64,000 nt of DNA from Salvator merianae (Eukaryota; Chordata; Lepidosauria; Squamata; Teiidae). Position numbers and translations under genes: made by a program. How positions within the stretch are numbered: position 1 is the first letter of the stretch; each line of letters starts with the position of its first letter. The stretch lies in contig QVOM02000025.1 in the NCBI GenBank assembly GCA_003586115.2, positions 47,016,229 through 47,080,228 of the forward strand, in the 5' to 3' direction. A model generated the notes under the pieces. It made no database searches. It had not been told where the DNA came from and was given only the letters and a program-made list of their open reading frames with translations. Below are positions 22,641 to 34,949 of the stretch, piece after piece.

Positions 22641-25191
22641 CAGGTTTCTTTCTTCCATTCTTCCATTTAAAAGGGAAATGCAGCAGCTTCACTGCCATTT
22701 ATAATACTGTACTTATATTGCCACTTGTAGGCTATTTTCTGTTTTGAAACAACTGGAGCTGTAAGACAGCACTTGAACAATGGCAGGTCTTCCCAAGAGA
22801 GGCTGCAAAGATTTCATTTTCTCTATAAGCACTCACTTTTTTTTTACAAGATGTGCTCATCAATAGTCATCTAATTTCTTTTAGACTACTGATTAATCCT
22901 CCTAGAGATCAAAACGACTGGCAACTTGGAATAGATTCTATCCCAGTGGAACAGAAAAGCCTGATAAAGGCGGTGGGAGAAAGAGAGAGAGAAAAGAGAA
23001 GATTTAACTGTCCTGAGGGATCAGAATAGTAAGATTAACAGAGATACGTAGGAGGAATAGCAATTCACATTTGCCTGTTCAAGAAGACTGAACGGCTTTT
23101 TTGCTGTACCTGTCTTAGTCATTTGATGACAGAACACTGAAGATCTTGCACATATGCCTATAAATCTTTATATGCACACTTATCAGTGGGTACAAACAAC
23201 AACCCTAACTTTTAATATATGCACTGGTATCCTATTTGTGGTTTGAACAAATGCTATTACGGAACAAATAGCCCCTGAACTCATGGCTCTTAGAATTCTG
23301 GAGGCCAGAATTATGACTAGTCAGATACTGTCATGGAAATTTTTAATCACCTCTACATGCACAGCTCAAAATAAGAGAAAAAAGCACATAGTGTTTCCAG
23401 AAATTCTACTGGTCTGCTTTCAGGTTTTAGAATTGTATGAAAAGGTTTTCCAGCAGTTTTCCTGCACTATGTGGGCTTGACAGAGCCTAGGAAAAAGATG
23501 GAGAAAAGGGATTGCCATGGGCAATGAGTGCTCAAGACTCTGGAGACCACTGTGCAACGTGACCTGCTTGAAAGAGAACTGAGAGGAGATGACCATCTGA
23601 GATGCAGTTGAACCTGCTTGTCTTTACCATGCCCAATGCATAAGAACTGTACCTGCTTTAGGTTGGGTTTGAAAGGAGAAGTCCATCTCTGTCAGGTGCC
23701 ACAGCCGAGTCTGTGGTCATGTTCCCACTGGCCTGATGTGATTTTGCCTGTTTGTAATTTTTCTGGACTATATTGGCAAAATCTGGACTACTTTGCATTT
23801 GGATTTAATGAGTTCTCAAGCCATTCCAGATCGCTAGCCCACTTTACTTTGCGATGTGAGAACGTGGAAGGAGACTATTTGGGAGGGACTGCACTTTTTG
23901 GGGTGTGTGCAGGTGGAGGGTTTCCTATTTCCTGCTGTCCAATGACAGACTTTGTGGGTGGGCAGGAAGCACAGTAGGTCCTTCCGCCTCCATTATCCCC
24001 CTTTCCCCTGCTGCCAGGAGAAAAGAAAAACACCCTCTATTTTACTTTGTTAAACTGTGTTCCTTTCTCTTCCTTTATCCCTCATATGACACTGCCAGGA
24101 AGAAACTAAAGGCTTCCTCCACTTCTGTCTGCTGATTAAACCAAAAAACAGACTGCACCTGATTGGGGGTGCAGTCCTCTTGCCTCAACAAAGAACCCAC
24201 TCAGTATTAGTTTTGCCATTGGCAGTACATAGCTACATAGTGGGATATGTCACTGTCGATGTCTCGTGGGGAGGTGAGGCAGAGTCCATTTGTTGGCCAT
24301 TAACTACACTATCATGATAATAGAGCCCTCCCATGTTTCCCCCCCACACATTTCCCCCTCTTCGTGGACCTCTTCTTGCTTTTGTGCTATTCTTAAATTG
24401 CGCAATTGTGCAAAAGTGCAATTGCAATGGAGCAGAAATCACCACCTGCCCTTTAAGAAGCTTAATTGTGTGGTACATGTGGTATTAAAGTTCTGCTTTA
24501 AAGTTTAATACAGGCTGGGGGGAGAGAAGGAGCAAATGGTGAATGCCTAGTAACGATGCCAAGTGAATCCATGTTCTGAGACAGCAGTGGGGACATACGG
24601 AGGGCAGAGCTTGACTTGCCTGCCCCTGTGAAGTCAAGATTTGAACATTGGGACTGCAGTCAATCACTGAACAGGGAGGAGAATTTGACAAGGGGTGGAG
24701 GCGGAGAAGGTATGGTTTCTATGTGCCAAGCATGGGAAACCTCAGTGTGAGAACGAGCAAGTCCTAATTAAGTCCATCTTAAAATGCAAATGTGGGAATA
24801 ATCAGAAGATGAATTCAGTCCTTGTACTCTTCTGACATGGATTAAATTTGCGATGTCAGACCACACCCTGTTTCCTTCTAGTACATCCTCTACTAAGCAC
24901 ATATAACAGAAGACCATTTCTGATGCTGTTTTTTTTTTTTTTGCTTTATTTTAAAAAAGATTGTATTGCATTATTGCTATTGCATTATTATATTTTACAT
25001 TATTTATAAAGTGATTCATGTTTTCTTTTTACTTTGTTGACTGCCTTGAGCATTAAGTAGATGGGATGGTAGCAGTGACACAGATGCCATGACATTTCTG
25101 CTAGTTCAGAATGCCCCTATGCTTCTTGTTTCAGGCAAAGTGTGGAAACACCAGTGCCTGGACTGGAACAGATGGTGGGATAGGAAACCTT
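22641..25191. other. Non-coding sequence, mixed composition
   Basis: No gene recognised. A short hairpin GACTGCACC...GGTGCAGTC lies at about 24151-24177. 24950-25060 resembles a LINE 3' tail on the plus strand (GTTGACTGCCTTGAGCATTA). The 119-residue frame at 23618-23977 has no recognisable domain. Confidence 0.35.
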
Positions 25192-25371
25192 GGCCCTTTC
25201 CGCAATTGGACGTATTCCAGATTATATCTCAGAATAGATACCTGCCACCTGCATGCTAGTGCAGACTATGGTAGACGCTGGGCAAGACTTTTCATAGTTT
25301 GCACTAGCATGTGCATAGCAGGTTCCTATTCTGGAATATAATCCACAATAAGGCCAAGTGCAGAAAGAGCC
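25192..25371. mobile_element. 180-base foldback MITE, copy 1
   Basis: The left arm GGCCCTTTCCGCAATTGG starts at 25192 and runs on through TATTCCAGATTATATCTCAG. The right arm has CTGGAATATAATCCACAATA then AGGCCAAGTGCAGAAAGAGCC, ending at 25371. The centre has inverted GCATGCTAGTGCA...TTTGCACTAGCATG. Flanks show a 3-base duplication CTT (25189-25191 and 25372-25374). The copy at 44411-44590 has the same length and structure. A 3-base duplication and GG...CC termini would fit the PIF/Harbinger superfamily, although Harbinger usually targets TWA, so the assignment is tentative. Confidence 0.8.
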
Positions 25372-27155
25372 CTTATGGATGTATGTGGCATGGGACAGCA
25401 CTAGTCCCTTGCAGAATAAGCATACTATAAGCAGCTTGTAAAAGCTGAACATTAAACATTACATTAAGAGTACAGTATAGTACAAATTAAAATCATGTAA
25501 TGCAACTATAGCATATAAACAAACAATTCAGTAATCCTCTGTTTGATAAAAGTCTTACATTCTGGAGAAAAAAGGTTGCATAATGCAAATTATCATTCAA
25601 CAAGTCATTATAGTCAATGGGAAACTGGCAGTCAAGTCAACCATGACTTAAATTAGCAATTGGCTTGGCCTGAGTTGAGTGCTCCACCTGATAGTTATAT
25701 TTAACTGAATAAGAATTGACATCTCAGTGCAAGTCAAGTAAGGAAAGGAAGCTGCATGAAAAGTAGTGAAGCACAGCCACCCTGAATCTCAGAGTTTTGG
25801 ATACAAATCCCGAACAGTATATTAACCATTTCCTCAACACAATCCAGATTCTCTTTGATCCCCCAGCAAAGAGGGAGGGAGGAGAAAAAGAAATGAAATG
25901 AGCTGGAGAGAGGCAAAAAACCCCCCCAAAAACAGTTCTCAGTGTGAGAAAAGCCTCTCCATCATTTCCAGCAGTTGCCACTGAGAAAGGACACTCAGTA
26001 TAGAGCCACCAACATTTCTAGTGCTTCAGGAAACTACTGAGATGAGATTAAGCACTCACAATCGAACATGGAACACAAAAGATCTTTTAATAGTGAATCT
26101 GTGAATAAACTAATAAAGTGCTAAGAATCTAGGAAAGTCATTTATCTCAGCACTGAATGTCCACAAGCATCAGTCATTTCTGCAATATGATCTCAGTTCA
26201 GCACCAGGGTGAAAAAATTTAATTTCAGTTTGCTAACTGAAAAGTTTGTGTGCAATGAGTGTGAGAGGGCAGGGAAGTCCCGATGGAGTAAGAGATTTAC
26301 TCAGGAGATACTCATTCTTCAGGATACTGCTTTCTCCTCAGAACACCATGACCTCCCAAAAATAAAGATAATGGACTTCTCTGCATACAGAATGTTAATT
26401 TTACAGGAAGCTTCTCCTTAGATTCTGGGATGAGGAAAGGACGCTACTTCCCACTTGTCATAAAAGTTTCTGTGAAGTTGATTCCTTCAAGAATAAAGGA
26501 AATAGAAAAAAAAATAATTTTCACTTGTTTGAACTGCTGTCATGTAGTATGCTGGAAATTGCTTCATACTAAACAGCAGTTCAATAAGAGTTGGCCTTTC
26601 TTTCCACCCACAAGTTTCCACCCACTGAAGAGGGGTTTGTTGCTGTTGCTGTTGTTATTGTTGTTGCTGTTTTTCTGCCCTGAAATAATTAAAATTGGGG
26701 TACAGTGTTTTAACAGTGTTCTTTAAAAAAAGAAAAGAAAAAAAAGTATGTTTTTTTTTGGATGAACATTCATATTTTAGAAATAGATTCTATTGGATTG
26801 ATATGTGTTAATTAATCCAGCTGTTCTGAAAATCTAGGACATCATAAAGAACACTCTTCAGAGCAAACCCTGTAAAAACAGCCTTTTAGGATGCATCATT
26901 TGACTTCCAGGAGGGGAAAATATTCTGGGGTGGATATCTACCCTTTTTTTTTACCTTGATGAAATGAGGATTTATTATTTCAATTACTCAAACATTGGCT
27001 TAGTTACAACAGGGATGTTTGAATGCAGAACTACAGATATGTGTTTGAATCTAAGGAAATTGCTCTCCTCCTCCATTATGGGAATGGGCAGGACTCCCTG
27101 TCCTGGAACAATCAACCCAACCCATATTGGAATGGATTGCTACTGAAGCAGAATA
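25372..27155. other. Non-coding sequence, no gene recognised
   Basis: AT-rich with a GTT/GCT trinucleotide run at 26638-26672 (GTTGCTGTTGCTGTTGTTAT). The small frame at 26209-26421 contains FVCNECERAGK but lacks the second half of a C2H2 zinc finger. Confidence 0.4.
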
Positions 27156-27349
27156 GGCCCATCCAAATTTGGACGGCCTGTTTTGTCCCAGGACTGTCTG
27201 CTGTCTCTGAAGGCTAGGTGCCCTAGTCCAGTCCACACATCGTCCAATGTAAATAAAGCATGATTGCAGGCTATTCTAATCCTCACTACCAAACAGACAG
27301 CAGGCCTCATTCTGGGATATAACCCTGAATAAGGCCCAATCTGTACATG
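27156..27349. mobile_element. Probable diverged copy of the 180-base foldback MITE
   Basis: The right part (CAGGCCTCATTCTGGGATAT, then AACCCTGAATAAGGCCCAAT) matches the right arm of the family at 44411-44590 (CAGGTCCCTATTCTGGGATA, then TAGTCCAGAATAAAGCCAAG). The left arm starts GGCCCATCC and is diverged. Ends and duplication are uncertain. Confidence 0.45.
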
Positions 27350-27955
27350 TCTATATTCATGCATCTATATACCTGGAAGTATATATCTGCAGAATGAGGA
27401 AACAAAAGGCCAAGAAATGACACCATTGTAAGCTTTTTTCTATGCATCCAAACCTATGAAATATTTGTGTTTGTCTGATGGAGGTTTTGGTCCCAAATGA
27501 ACTATTGAGGAGGTAACTCTGAGATAACTTTTAGTTTTGCTGTGCATAAAAGGACCACTGAAAATTGTTTCTTTTACTCAGATTTATCAACATGATCAAA
27601 TGGAAAACTGGAACTTCCTATTTTTTGTATAAAAATAAATTCTGCTCAACTGTACAGGTGCCATATTATGATATAGGGATTCTGTTTTGCTGATACTGTT
27701 TCCAAAGGTATAGGTGTGTTATAACAGCATTGAGTATGAAAGACAGATGTTATTCCATTTTAATTGACCTTTGATTTATAAGCTGCATTCGACTTTTAAC
27801 AAATTATTTACTTATCCCTGCTTGAAGGGCCCAGTTCAAAACTGACCTGAACTGAGTGGGGTTCATCTGAACTTGTTTAATCACCTGGTTCTATTTGAGC
27901 CAGTTTGCATTGGCTGCAAATATCCTTAAAAATGGCTTTTTCCCATCATTTTTTA
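27350..27955. other. Non-coding sequence, no feature recognised
   Basis: AT-rich background with GAACTGAGT and GAACTTG motifs near 27845-27880 that may belong to an older hAT-like element. Confidence 0.4.
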
Positions 27956-27956
27956 A

Positions 27957-28012
<56 letters not shown>

Positions 28013-28123
28013 GATAAATGAACAGATTCAGGCCTATTTGATCAGTTTGAGTTTCAACTGAACGCCACACAGTTTGGTTTGAATTGAACTGCATCACAGT
28101 TTTGGAGTCCATGCATATCTCTA
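27956..28123. mobile_element. Possible old hAT-like miniature with an (AT)n tract at one end
   Basis: The right end CCATGCATATCTCTA (28109-28123) resembles the GTGCACATCCCTA terminus in diverged form. The left edge AGAGATATATAT runs straight into an AT repeat at 27961-28008. The body carries AGTTTGAGTTTCAACTGAAC and TTTGGTTTGAATTGAACTG. No 8-base duplication could be confirmed, so the call is tentative. Confidence 0.35.
27961..28008. repeat. (AT)n microsatellite
   Basis: Perfect AT dinucleotide repeat, about 24 units. Confidence 0.95.
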
Positions 28124-29201
28124 ATCTAGAGCACTCAGATTTGCCAAGAGGCAACCCAAGATTTTGCTTTCTGTATTTACTTTGCAGCTTTCATTGTCAT
28201 ATTAAAAGCACAACAAATACATATCCACTTTGCTGTACATATGGAACTTATGATGAAGACTGTGCACATTTCAATCTGAAATCTGTAGGAAGAGAATGCT
28301 GTCTCAATAGTCATAAGAAAATAGTATAATATTTGTTTAATATTTGAACAGTATAATATATCTGTTCAAGGAAGGAATGAAACTCGCAGATGCCACACTA
28401 AACTATTCATACAACATAATCTTGGTCTGCCATTGCTAATGCTAATTAATATCTAATATTTTGACCCAAGGATCAGAAGTTGCAATATTTAGAAACAAGT
28501 AATCAAAATGCGTTTGAAAACTATCAGTAAGAATGTATCTTGCTTGATAAGAAACAGCCCTAATTCCTTCTTCTTAAAGATTCTTCTTTTGTTATTCTGG
28601 TGTGACAAAGGAACAACAAGATTGGCTGATGTGTCCTTTCTATTCTGGAATGATGTCTGGAAAAAAACACTTAAGAGATAGATGGCGATAATTATTTAAG
28701 CTGATATGTTGGTAATGCGATGCACATTTTTCATAGAACTACTCGTTAAATCCCAACTTTTCTTTATTGTGTGATAAAATAAGCAGTATAAAACAATACA
28801 AAGCTCATTGACATATACAAAATCAGACAAGACATTCCAGTGTTCAAACACTACATTTGCCTGTCATTATCCTTCAACCGCCGTTCTCAATTTAATCTTC
28901 CTTTACAGTATTGTTGAAGGTACACACTCTCCTTTTTTGCTTATCGTCTCTTAACCCTTATGTTGATATATTTCTTTCTTTTCATCTTTGATATGTATGT
29001 CATATTTTAGTAACTCAATATATAGGGTTTCACATATTTTTCATCTTTATTAATTTCTTTCTACTGCTAGCAATAGTGGTGTTTCCATTTTACTTCCAAA
29101 ATCATATTAAATTCCAGAGGTTGTATTTTGACGTGCATTTCTGGCTTTTAAAGTGGATTAAGGAAGCTACCATTTCTCAGCTGCTTTTGAACCACCACTA
29201 C

Positions 29202-29203
<2 letters not shown>
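28124..29203. other. AT-rich sequence, no gene recognised
   Basis: The 28740-29060 part looks like antisense 3' UTR of some retroelement, but I cannot name it. No coding region supported. Confidence 0.35.
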
Positions 29204-29233
<30 letters not shown>

Positions 29234-29270
29234 CTTCTTCTTCTTCTTCTTCTTCTTCTTCTTCTTCTTT
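29204..29270 (+). repeat. (TTC)n microsatellite
   Basis: About 22 units of TTC, read as poly-Phe on one strand and poly-Glu on the other. These frames are not genes. Confidence 0.95.
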
Positions 29271-30239
29271 TACTATGTGTGGGACTGTCTGCACTGGGTC
29301 AATAGACCCACCCAGCAGAATAGCTAAAGCCATCTATCCACACAGGATAGGGCTTTGGAGCAAGCTATAACATAAGAATGGTTCTTTAGCCTGCTCCATG
29401 TGTGGAGCACTTGTAACCATGGACCACTATCTATGGTCTAAATAGTATACTGGATCAGCAGCCTTTATGCAGACACAACACAGACCATGGACCCAATATA
29501 CTACACCCTGTGCCATTTCACAAGGCACCCAGAAGTGGTGCTGAAAGTACATTGCTTCTAGGCACTCAGCCAAAACAGTGCTAGGTAGCAAATTTCACTC
29601 CCAGCTTCTGAAGTTGAGCCAGGATGGATTGCCCATAAAAGAGACAACCCTTAGATGTTCCAGAAGCATCCTGGTCCATTGTCAATTAGGTTGCCTGGAG
29701 TGGACCAGCATAGCACAGGATAGTCCGCACTGTGTAAACTGACCTACATTTCTAGAACTTACTTGCTCTATTTCTGGACTTCTGGGTGAGGTGGCCTGGC
29801 AGATTGAAGTCACTTGCAAAGCCCCTCCACACAGTAAAGTCTTGGCTATACAAGCCAAGTAAGGAAGGCATTTCCATCCATCAGACAACTCTCCAGATAA
29901 GGAGAGAGCATCAGAATTGCCCACATGCACTTTGAATGCTGCATCTCACATGTAAATCACAAAGTTCCCACAGTTGACTAAGACTGAAGCAGTGCAAAGC
30001 TGAGTGATCACTACCATTGTTCTGATCACTGGCATTGTTCAGCTACCCAAGTGAGTCCCTTAAGCGGTACAAGATCTGCAAAACTCTTAACCTATTTTGG
30101 ACTACAGCTTTGAAATTTAGGAGAATTTTTCCTTTTGGTGACTTAACTTTACATCAAGTAAGGTCCCCCCCACTTTGGAATCAAAGTTAGTAAGGAAAAG
30201 CTCATTGAAAAGAATCCAGGTTATTGCAACTCAGAAATT
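29271..30239. other. Non-coding sequence, no gene recognised
   Basis: Moderately balanced composition from 29300 to 30000 with short TCTGGACTTCTGG-type words. No repeat family or gene could be named. Confidence 0.4.
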
Positions 30240-31560
30240 TTAACAAGAATTAGAAGTTACAATGTTAAAAATGGATAAGGAGGACTTTAAAACTCTTTTT
30301 TTAACTAAAAAGGGAAAGACTTAGTATCTTATTCTTGGTGAATCTGCTTCAGAATTAAACTAAGACCACAGAAAAGCACTTTATTTTAAGAAGACGTGTT
30401 TGATTGGGCTAAATGCTATAACAAGAAGATAAGGTTAACAAAAACTTCCGTGTGTGCAGAAAAGAAAAGGAAAAAAAGAAGAGAGACTGGATTTTTATAT
30501 AAATTCAGAAAAGTTGGCTTCTCTTTCACTTCTGAAAATTTAAATATTACAAGAAAAATGCCGAAAAATGTAGAAATCAGAAGGGGATTATCAGAATGAT
30601 CTCTAGAAGGGTCAAGCTCCCTAGAAATTTTACAGAAAATGTTTGAAACTTTGAAAAATGACATGATGCTATGGTTTACAGAAATGTCAAGATTAAAGGC
30701 AGAGTTAAAGGAGGATCTTAAAAATGAGGTCCACAAAATCACGGAAAAAGTAGAGCAATGGGCAAACTCAGAACAAACTGGATAAAAATGGGAATAAAAC
30801 TGAGATTACAAATGAAGAGATGGGAAAAAATGGATAATTTATTTTATAACAGAGAGAGAAAGAATTTCTGTTTGAGATTCTAGGCAATTCTGAAGGAACC
30901 TGAGGAAGATAGTCTCTAGCAGATTTTTCTTTTAGAATATTGCACAAGAGGAATGAGATTTTTTTTTTCCCTTGACTGAGAAACTCAAGCTGAGCAAGAT
31001 CTTGTTAGGATCAGATAGACTGGAAGCAGCAACCTTTACTGTCAACCAACAAAGATTTTGACTAGGCTTTATATAAAAAGCAAGAAAGTGCCTGAACAAA
31101 TTTGAGATAGATGAAAGAAACACAAATGGAGGGGGAAGTGACTGATGAAACTCTTACAAAATTGCAAAAGATAATAAAGAATCATAAAGGTTACTATACG
31201 ACTGAAACCAGAGCTTCCTATTTTGGGCTTATTGAATCCATTATTGTACATGACTATGGCTATAACACTGCTATGTGTGTAAGGATGGAAGATTGACTAG
31301 TATGGCTGGTGAAACTGATAGACTTAGCAGAAATGTATGTTTATTAGAGAAAGAGCATTAGTGTTATTATATATTTTTTTAAAAATAACCCCTAATTAAC
31401 TTTATGAGAAAAGGAGGCAATGATATAGTGGTTTGGGGACTTGATGATTAGAAAGTATGAATTGCTGAAAGAAGTGAAATAATTGTAACACTCGGGGGAG
31501 GTATGAGAATGCCATTTGCAAAGAATCAAGGGCAGGTGAAAGTTTTGCCTTTTCTTATGT
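30240..31560 (+). mobile_element. Possible decayed L1-type LINE (ORF1 and 3' remnants)
   Basis: Translated pieces resemble an L1 ORF1 protein: a Lys-rich start (KKRKKRRETGFLYK near 30460), a coiled-coil-like stretch near 30645-30775 (LKNDMMLWFTEMSRLKAEL, then KEDLKNEVHKITEKVEQW), and FYNRERKNFCLRF then AILKEPEEDSL near 30842-30915, reminiscent of the ENR.RR.NLRF block of ORF1. Farther on, LVWLVKLIDLAEMYV at about 31299-31343 resembles the end of L1 ORF2. Most of ORF2 would then be deleted. The many stops and frame changes make this a low-to-moderate call. Confidence 0.4.
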
Positions 31561-33001
31561 TCTTGTGTAATGAATATCTATTCAACTGTCAAAAGGATAG
31601 TTGCTTTTTCTCTTTTTCTCTTTTCTTTTCTTTTGATGCAATCTGAAATATATCTAAAAACTCTCTAATGATCTATTTCTTTCCCTAAACCTCCAATAAA
31701 CAAAATCTCATTCCTCTCTACCATACCCTCAGTCTTTAAATCTCTACATTCCTTATAATCTCATTCAATCCTCCATTTCCCCCTTTTTCTTGACTCCTGT
31801 GTGCATACACAGAGTTTTTATGCTTGCGTCTGAGTTTTCTGTCCAGTCTTGATTTTATACATTTATTTTTCCTTATCAAAGTTCTGTATATGTCAAGGTG
31901 CTTATTTCTGGCAGGAAACAATTTGCTTTACTGCTATTATAATGAAAGAATCAAGCCCTGGTGTAACAGACTGTTTTTTAAATTCATAATAATTCTCACC
32001 TTTCTGCTTAACCACATGAACTTCATCTATTCTCAGTTAGTCATATTGTGAGAATAGGATGTTTGTGGAAAGAAAGGAACTCCACTGAGACCATTCTTGG
32101 AATAAATAGACAGACTTCAGTGTTTGGTAAGTAATTAGGAAAAAAGTTCCAACAACTCCATTGACCTCCAACAACTGATAGATACAGATAAAAACACCTT
32201 AATGTTATTGTAAATGACAAGTTCTAAACAAGTTCATTAGACTATAATAAGCAAATACTGTATCTGAAAGTGTTACTTAAAAGAAAATAATTGACAAACC
32301 AAATTCTCAATATTTAAATATGAGTCTAGTTTTTATTAAAGGTAAACAGAATTCTAAGGGGAAAGAGTTTTTTTTGTTTTGTTTTTTAAGATAAAAGATG
32401 ACAAAACAATGATTACCAACTGTTATTTTTAGAAGGAGGTTTTCAGTATACTATCTTTTAAGGTTACCATATCACTGGCTTGGTTTCTTTTGAGAGTTAT
32501 GGAATGTTTCGTTCCCATTCTAATTCAGGATTCACTGAATTGCTAGGATTTCTTTAATGCAGTTTGTTTTTCTGCCTAGTTTACACAGTGAACCTGGATT
32601 ATTCTTATTGCTGGTTGGTTCTAGGGGTGATTCTGCACTAGCACTATAATAAACCAGCAAGCATACAAGGGAGTCTTCCTTCCTCATGATGATGCAATCT
32701 AAGGAGAGGCATAAAGTTTCTATTATTGGAGTAGATCACATAAGAGATGTTTTTCATTAGCATGTTTCCAAGAAGGCCTATAAGAACTACTGATGTAATG
32801 ATTTGATCATGTATATTCCTGTGCCCCATCCCACTAAAGTTATGACACGTTTTGCATTTGTTGGATTTTTCTTTTTTACCATTTCAATGTAGAATGGACT
32901 GCAACAGTAAAGCCTTGAAGTCAAAACAAAACAAAATTTGACCTCCAATTACTAAGAAAGAATCACAGACTATTGATGAAGTTTAATGGTTACTATGAAT
33001 T

Positions 33002-33008
<7 letters not shown>
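31561..33008. other. AT-rich sequence, no gene recognised
   Basis: Pyrimidine-rich near 31600-31635 and otherwise plain AT-rich. GGGTGATTCTGCACTAGC at 32623 resembles a foldback-family terminus, but no partner arm was seen. Confidence 0.4.

Positions 33009-33034
<26 letters not shown>
33009..33034. repeat. (GT)n microsatellite
   Basis: About 13 perfect GT units. Confidence 0.9.
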
Positions 33035-33970
33035 ATTTATTTATACAAATTTTACTGTTTGCTGTTAGAAGATTATACTGTATAATGTAAAAATATTTGT
33101 TTCCTTCTATTCAAAAATAATCTTTTAATCATACCTTTTCTGCCCTTCAATTTAGATCTGTTTTGTTTTATAATGGTCTTTTTTTATGACAATAACTCTG
33201 TAATAAAAATAAGACCCTGGGGGAGGGGAACCACTTTCAAACTAATTGAAACTGTTGAAGTGAACACAATGATAAATAAATGCTAAATGACAGTTCCATT
33301 ATAGAATTGTGATATATACAGAAGGACAAATAAGGTTTGATTCTGAAGCCGATAAAAGTGCTTCCTTGGAGTATTAAAAATGAATTGCTTTCAACAAGTT
33401 ATGCTTGATGATAAAGTGTGTGTACAGAGTACTATAGCAGGTTATTTAGGTCAATGATGGGACATTATAATAAGGATCACTGTGTTTTTCTAGAGAGCAA
33501 AGCTTATTGCTGCATATCTTTTAAGCAGGAAAACAAAAAGTACTGCAGAAGATGAAAGCTATTAGTAAATGGACCACTAGAAGGTCACACATACTCAAAT
33601 GAAGCTCTTGTTCCTTAGTAGAATATAAATTAGTGTAAACCTGTTCTACTCTATTCAGTATCTTTTTAAATTAGGTTTACCCTATAAATACTGAAGTAAC
33701 TACATTACAGAGAAAGAAATTTATTAAGTAATTATGGTATCATTAAAACATCAGTTAATCAGGTTGTCTTGCATCATTTACTTGAGTAACTATCAGCACA
33801 TAAGGATAAATGTATGTATAACTCCATCAGTTACTACTTCTTTATATACGCAAACAGTCAATGAACATTGCGTTGTGTACCTTCAGGCTGCAGGACATGT
33901 TCTATGAACCAACATATTTCAAAATGAAATTCCAGTTTTTGACTCTGTATTAAAACTTTTAAGATGAAAC
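33035..33970. other. AT-rich sequence, no feature recognised
   Basis: Background sequence; nothing supported. Confidence 0.5.
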
Positions 33971-34017
<47 letters not shown>

Positions 34018-34030
34018 GAGAAATAAAGAG
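33971..34030 (+). repeat. (GAAA)n microsatellite
   Basis: About 11 units of AGAA followed by a degenerate GAGAGAAATAAAG end. Confidence 0.9.
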
Positions 34031-34425
34031 TATAATTGCATGAAAGCTAGTACAAAAATTACAAATGCAGATTAAAAAAATGTTCTGAAATTGAAAGACA
34101 TGAGGAATGAATACAGAAATGAACAACTAGCTAAAATATCACAAAACTGCAAAGAAGAAGCCATTATGTGGGCAATATATGAAAAAGATCAAATATAAGG
34201 TAGACAGAATTATAACCCAATAATGGCTACAGATGGATACCATCAAGAGGGAAACAAATGTTTTTATTTTTACAGGCTGAAGAGCAGCCTTGCAAACTCC
34301 CCCCCCCCAAAAAAAAATATGATGATAACAAGAATTTAATACATATAAGATAGCAACAACAACAACAAAAAATGTAATTTACGCAGAGAAAGAAAGAGAA
34401 TCACATTGTCAGTAGATTAGTACAA

Positions 34426-34740
34426 TTGCTCAAAGGGATTATAAACAATGTAATGGTCAAACAGATACTGTGTTTCATTTTCACCTATATAAAAAATAAA
34501 AATTCTGAGTTTGCCAAAATTGATACAATCATAGAAGTTGCAGAAAATGAAGGAGCAAAAATCATACAGGACGTTAGAGTTCAAACTAACTATCATTTAG
34601 AACATAATACACCTGTTATAAAAATAATTGAAAAGAGTTATTTTTATAGATGTGACAGTACCTAGAGATAGAAAAATTGAAGACAAATAATTGGAAAGGA
34701 TAACAAAACATAGAGACTTAAAGGCAGGACAAGCACAAAC
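34426..34740 (+). pseudogene. Fragment of a non-LTR retroelement-type C-terminal domain
   Basis: The 79-residue open stretch contains VAENEGAKIIQDVRVQTNYHLEHNTPVI. After a one-base frame change at about 34640 it continues IDVTVPRDRKIEDK, a stop, then LERITKHRDLK. This matches the general pattern ENE..KI.WD..IQTD..IE...PDI.V...IDVA.PGD.RV..KE.EK..KY.DL found downstream of reverse transcriptase in many animal retroelement-derived predicted proteins. The run of matching blocks is hard to explain by chance, but the clade is not established. The PD dipeptide is changed to PV. No reverse transcriptase was seen upstream. Confidence 0.55.
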
Positions 34741-34949
34741 CTCACACATTTTAGGCTTAGGCTCTAAGTTAGAACTTGCATTTTGTTAAGACAAATCATC
34801 ATTCTAACAGTAAAAAAACCATATGTTTATAACCCATCATCCCATGCTCCCCCCCAAAAAAAATTTAAATATTATTTTGCTTTTGTAAACTTTTCATAAG
34901 GATATATTATAATATGGGAGAATACAGATTACACTTTACATGCCAATAC
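34741..34949. other. Short AT-rich spacer
   Basis: Contains a C/A run at 34853-34863. No feature recognised. Confidence 0.5.

Noticed and set aside
22188..22658. Overlapping frames of 64-113 residues on both strands
   Set aside because: They follow the degenerate tandem repeat and show no coding signature.
26209..26421. Zinc-finger-like FVCNECERAGK peptide
   Set aside because: The CxxC half is present but no His-His half follows at the right spacing, and there is no tandem finger.
29076..29333. Poly-Phe and poly-Glu frames
   Set aside because: Products of the (TTC)n microsatellite.
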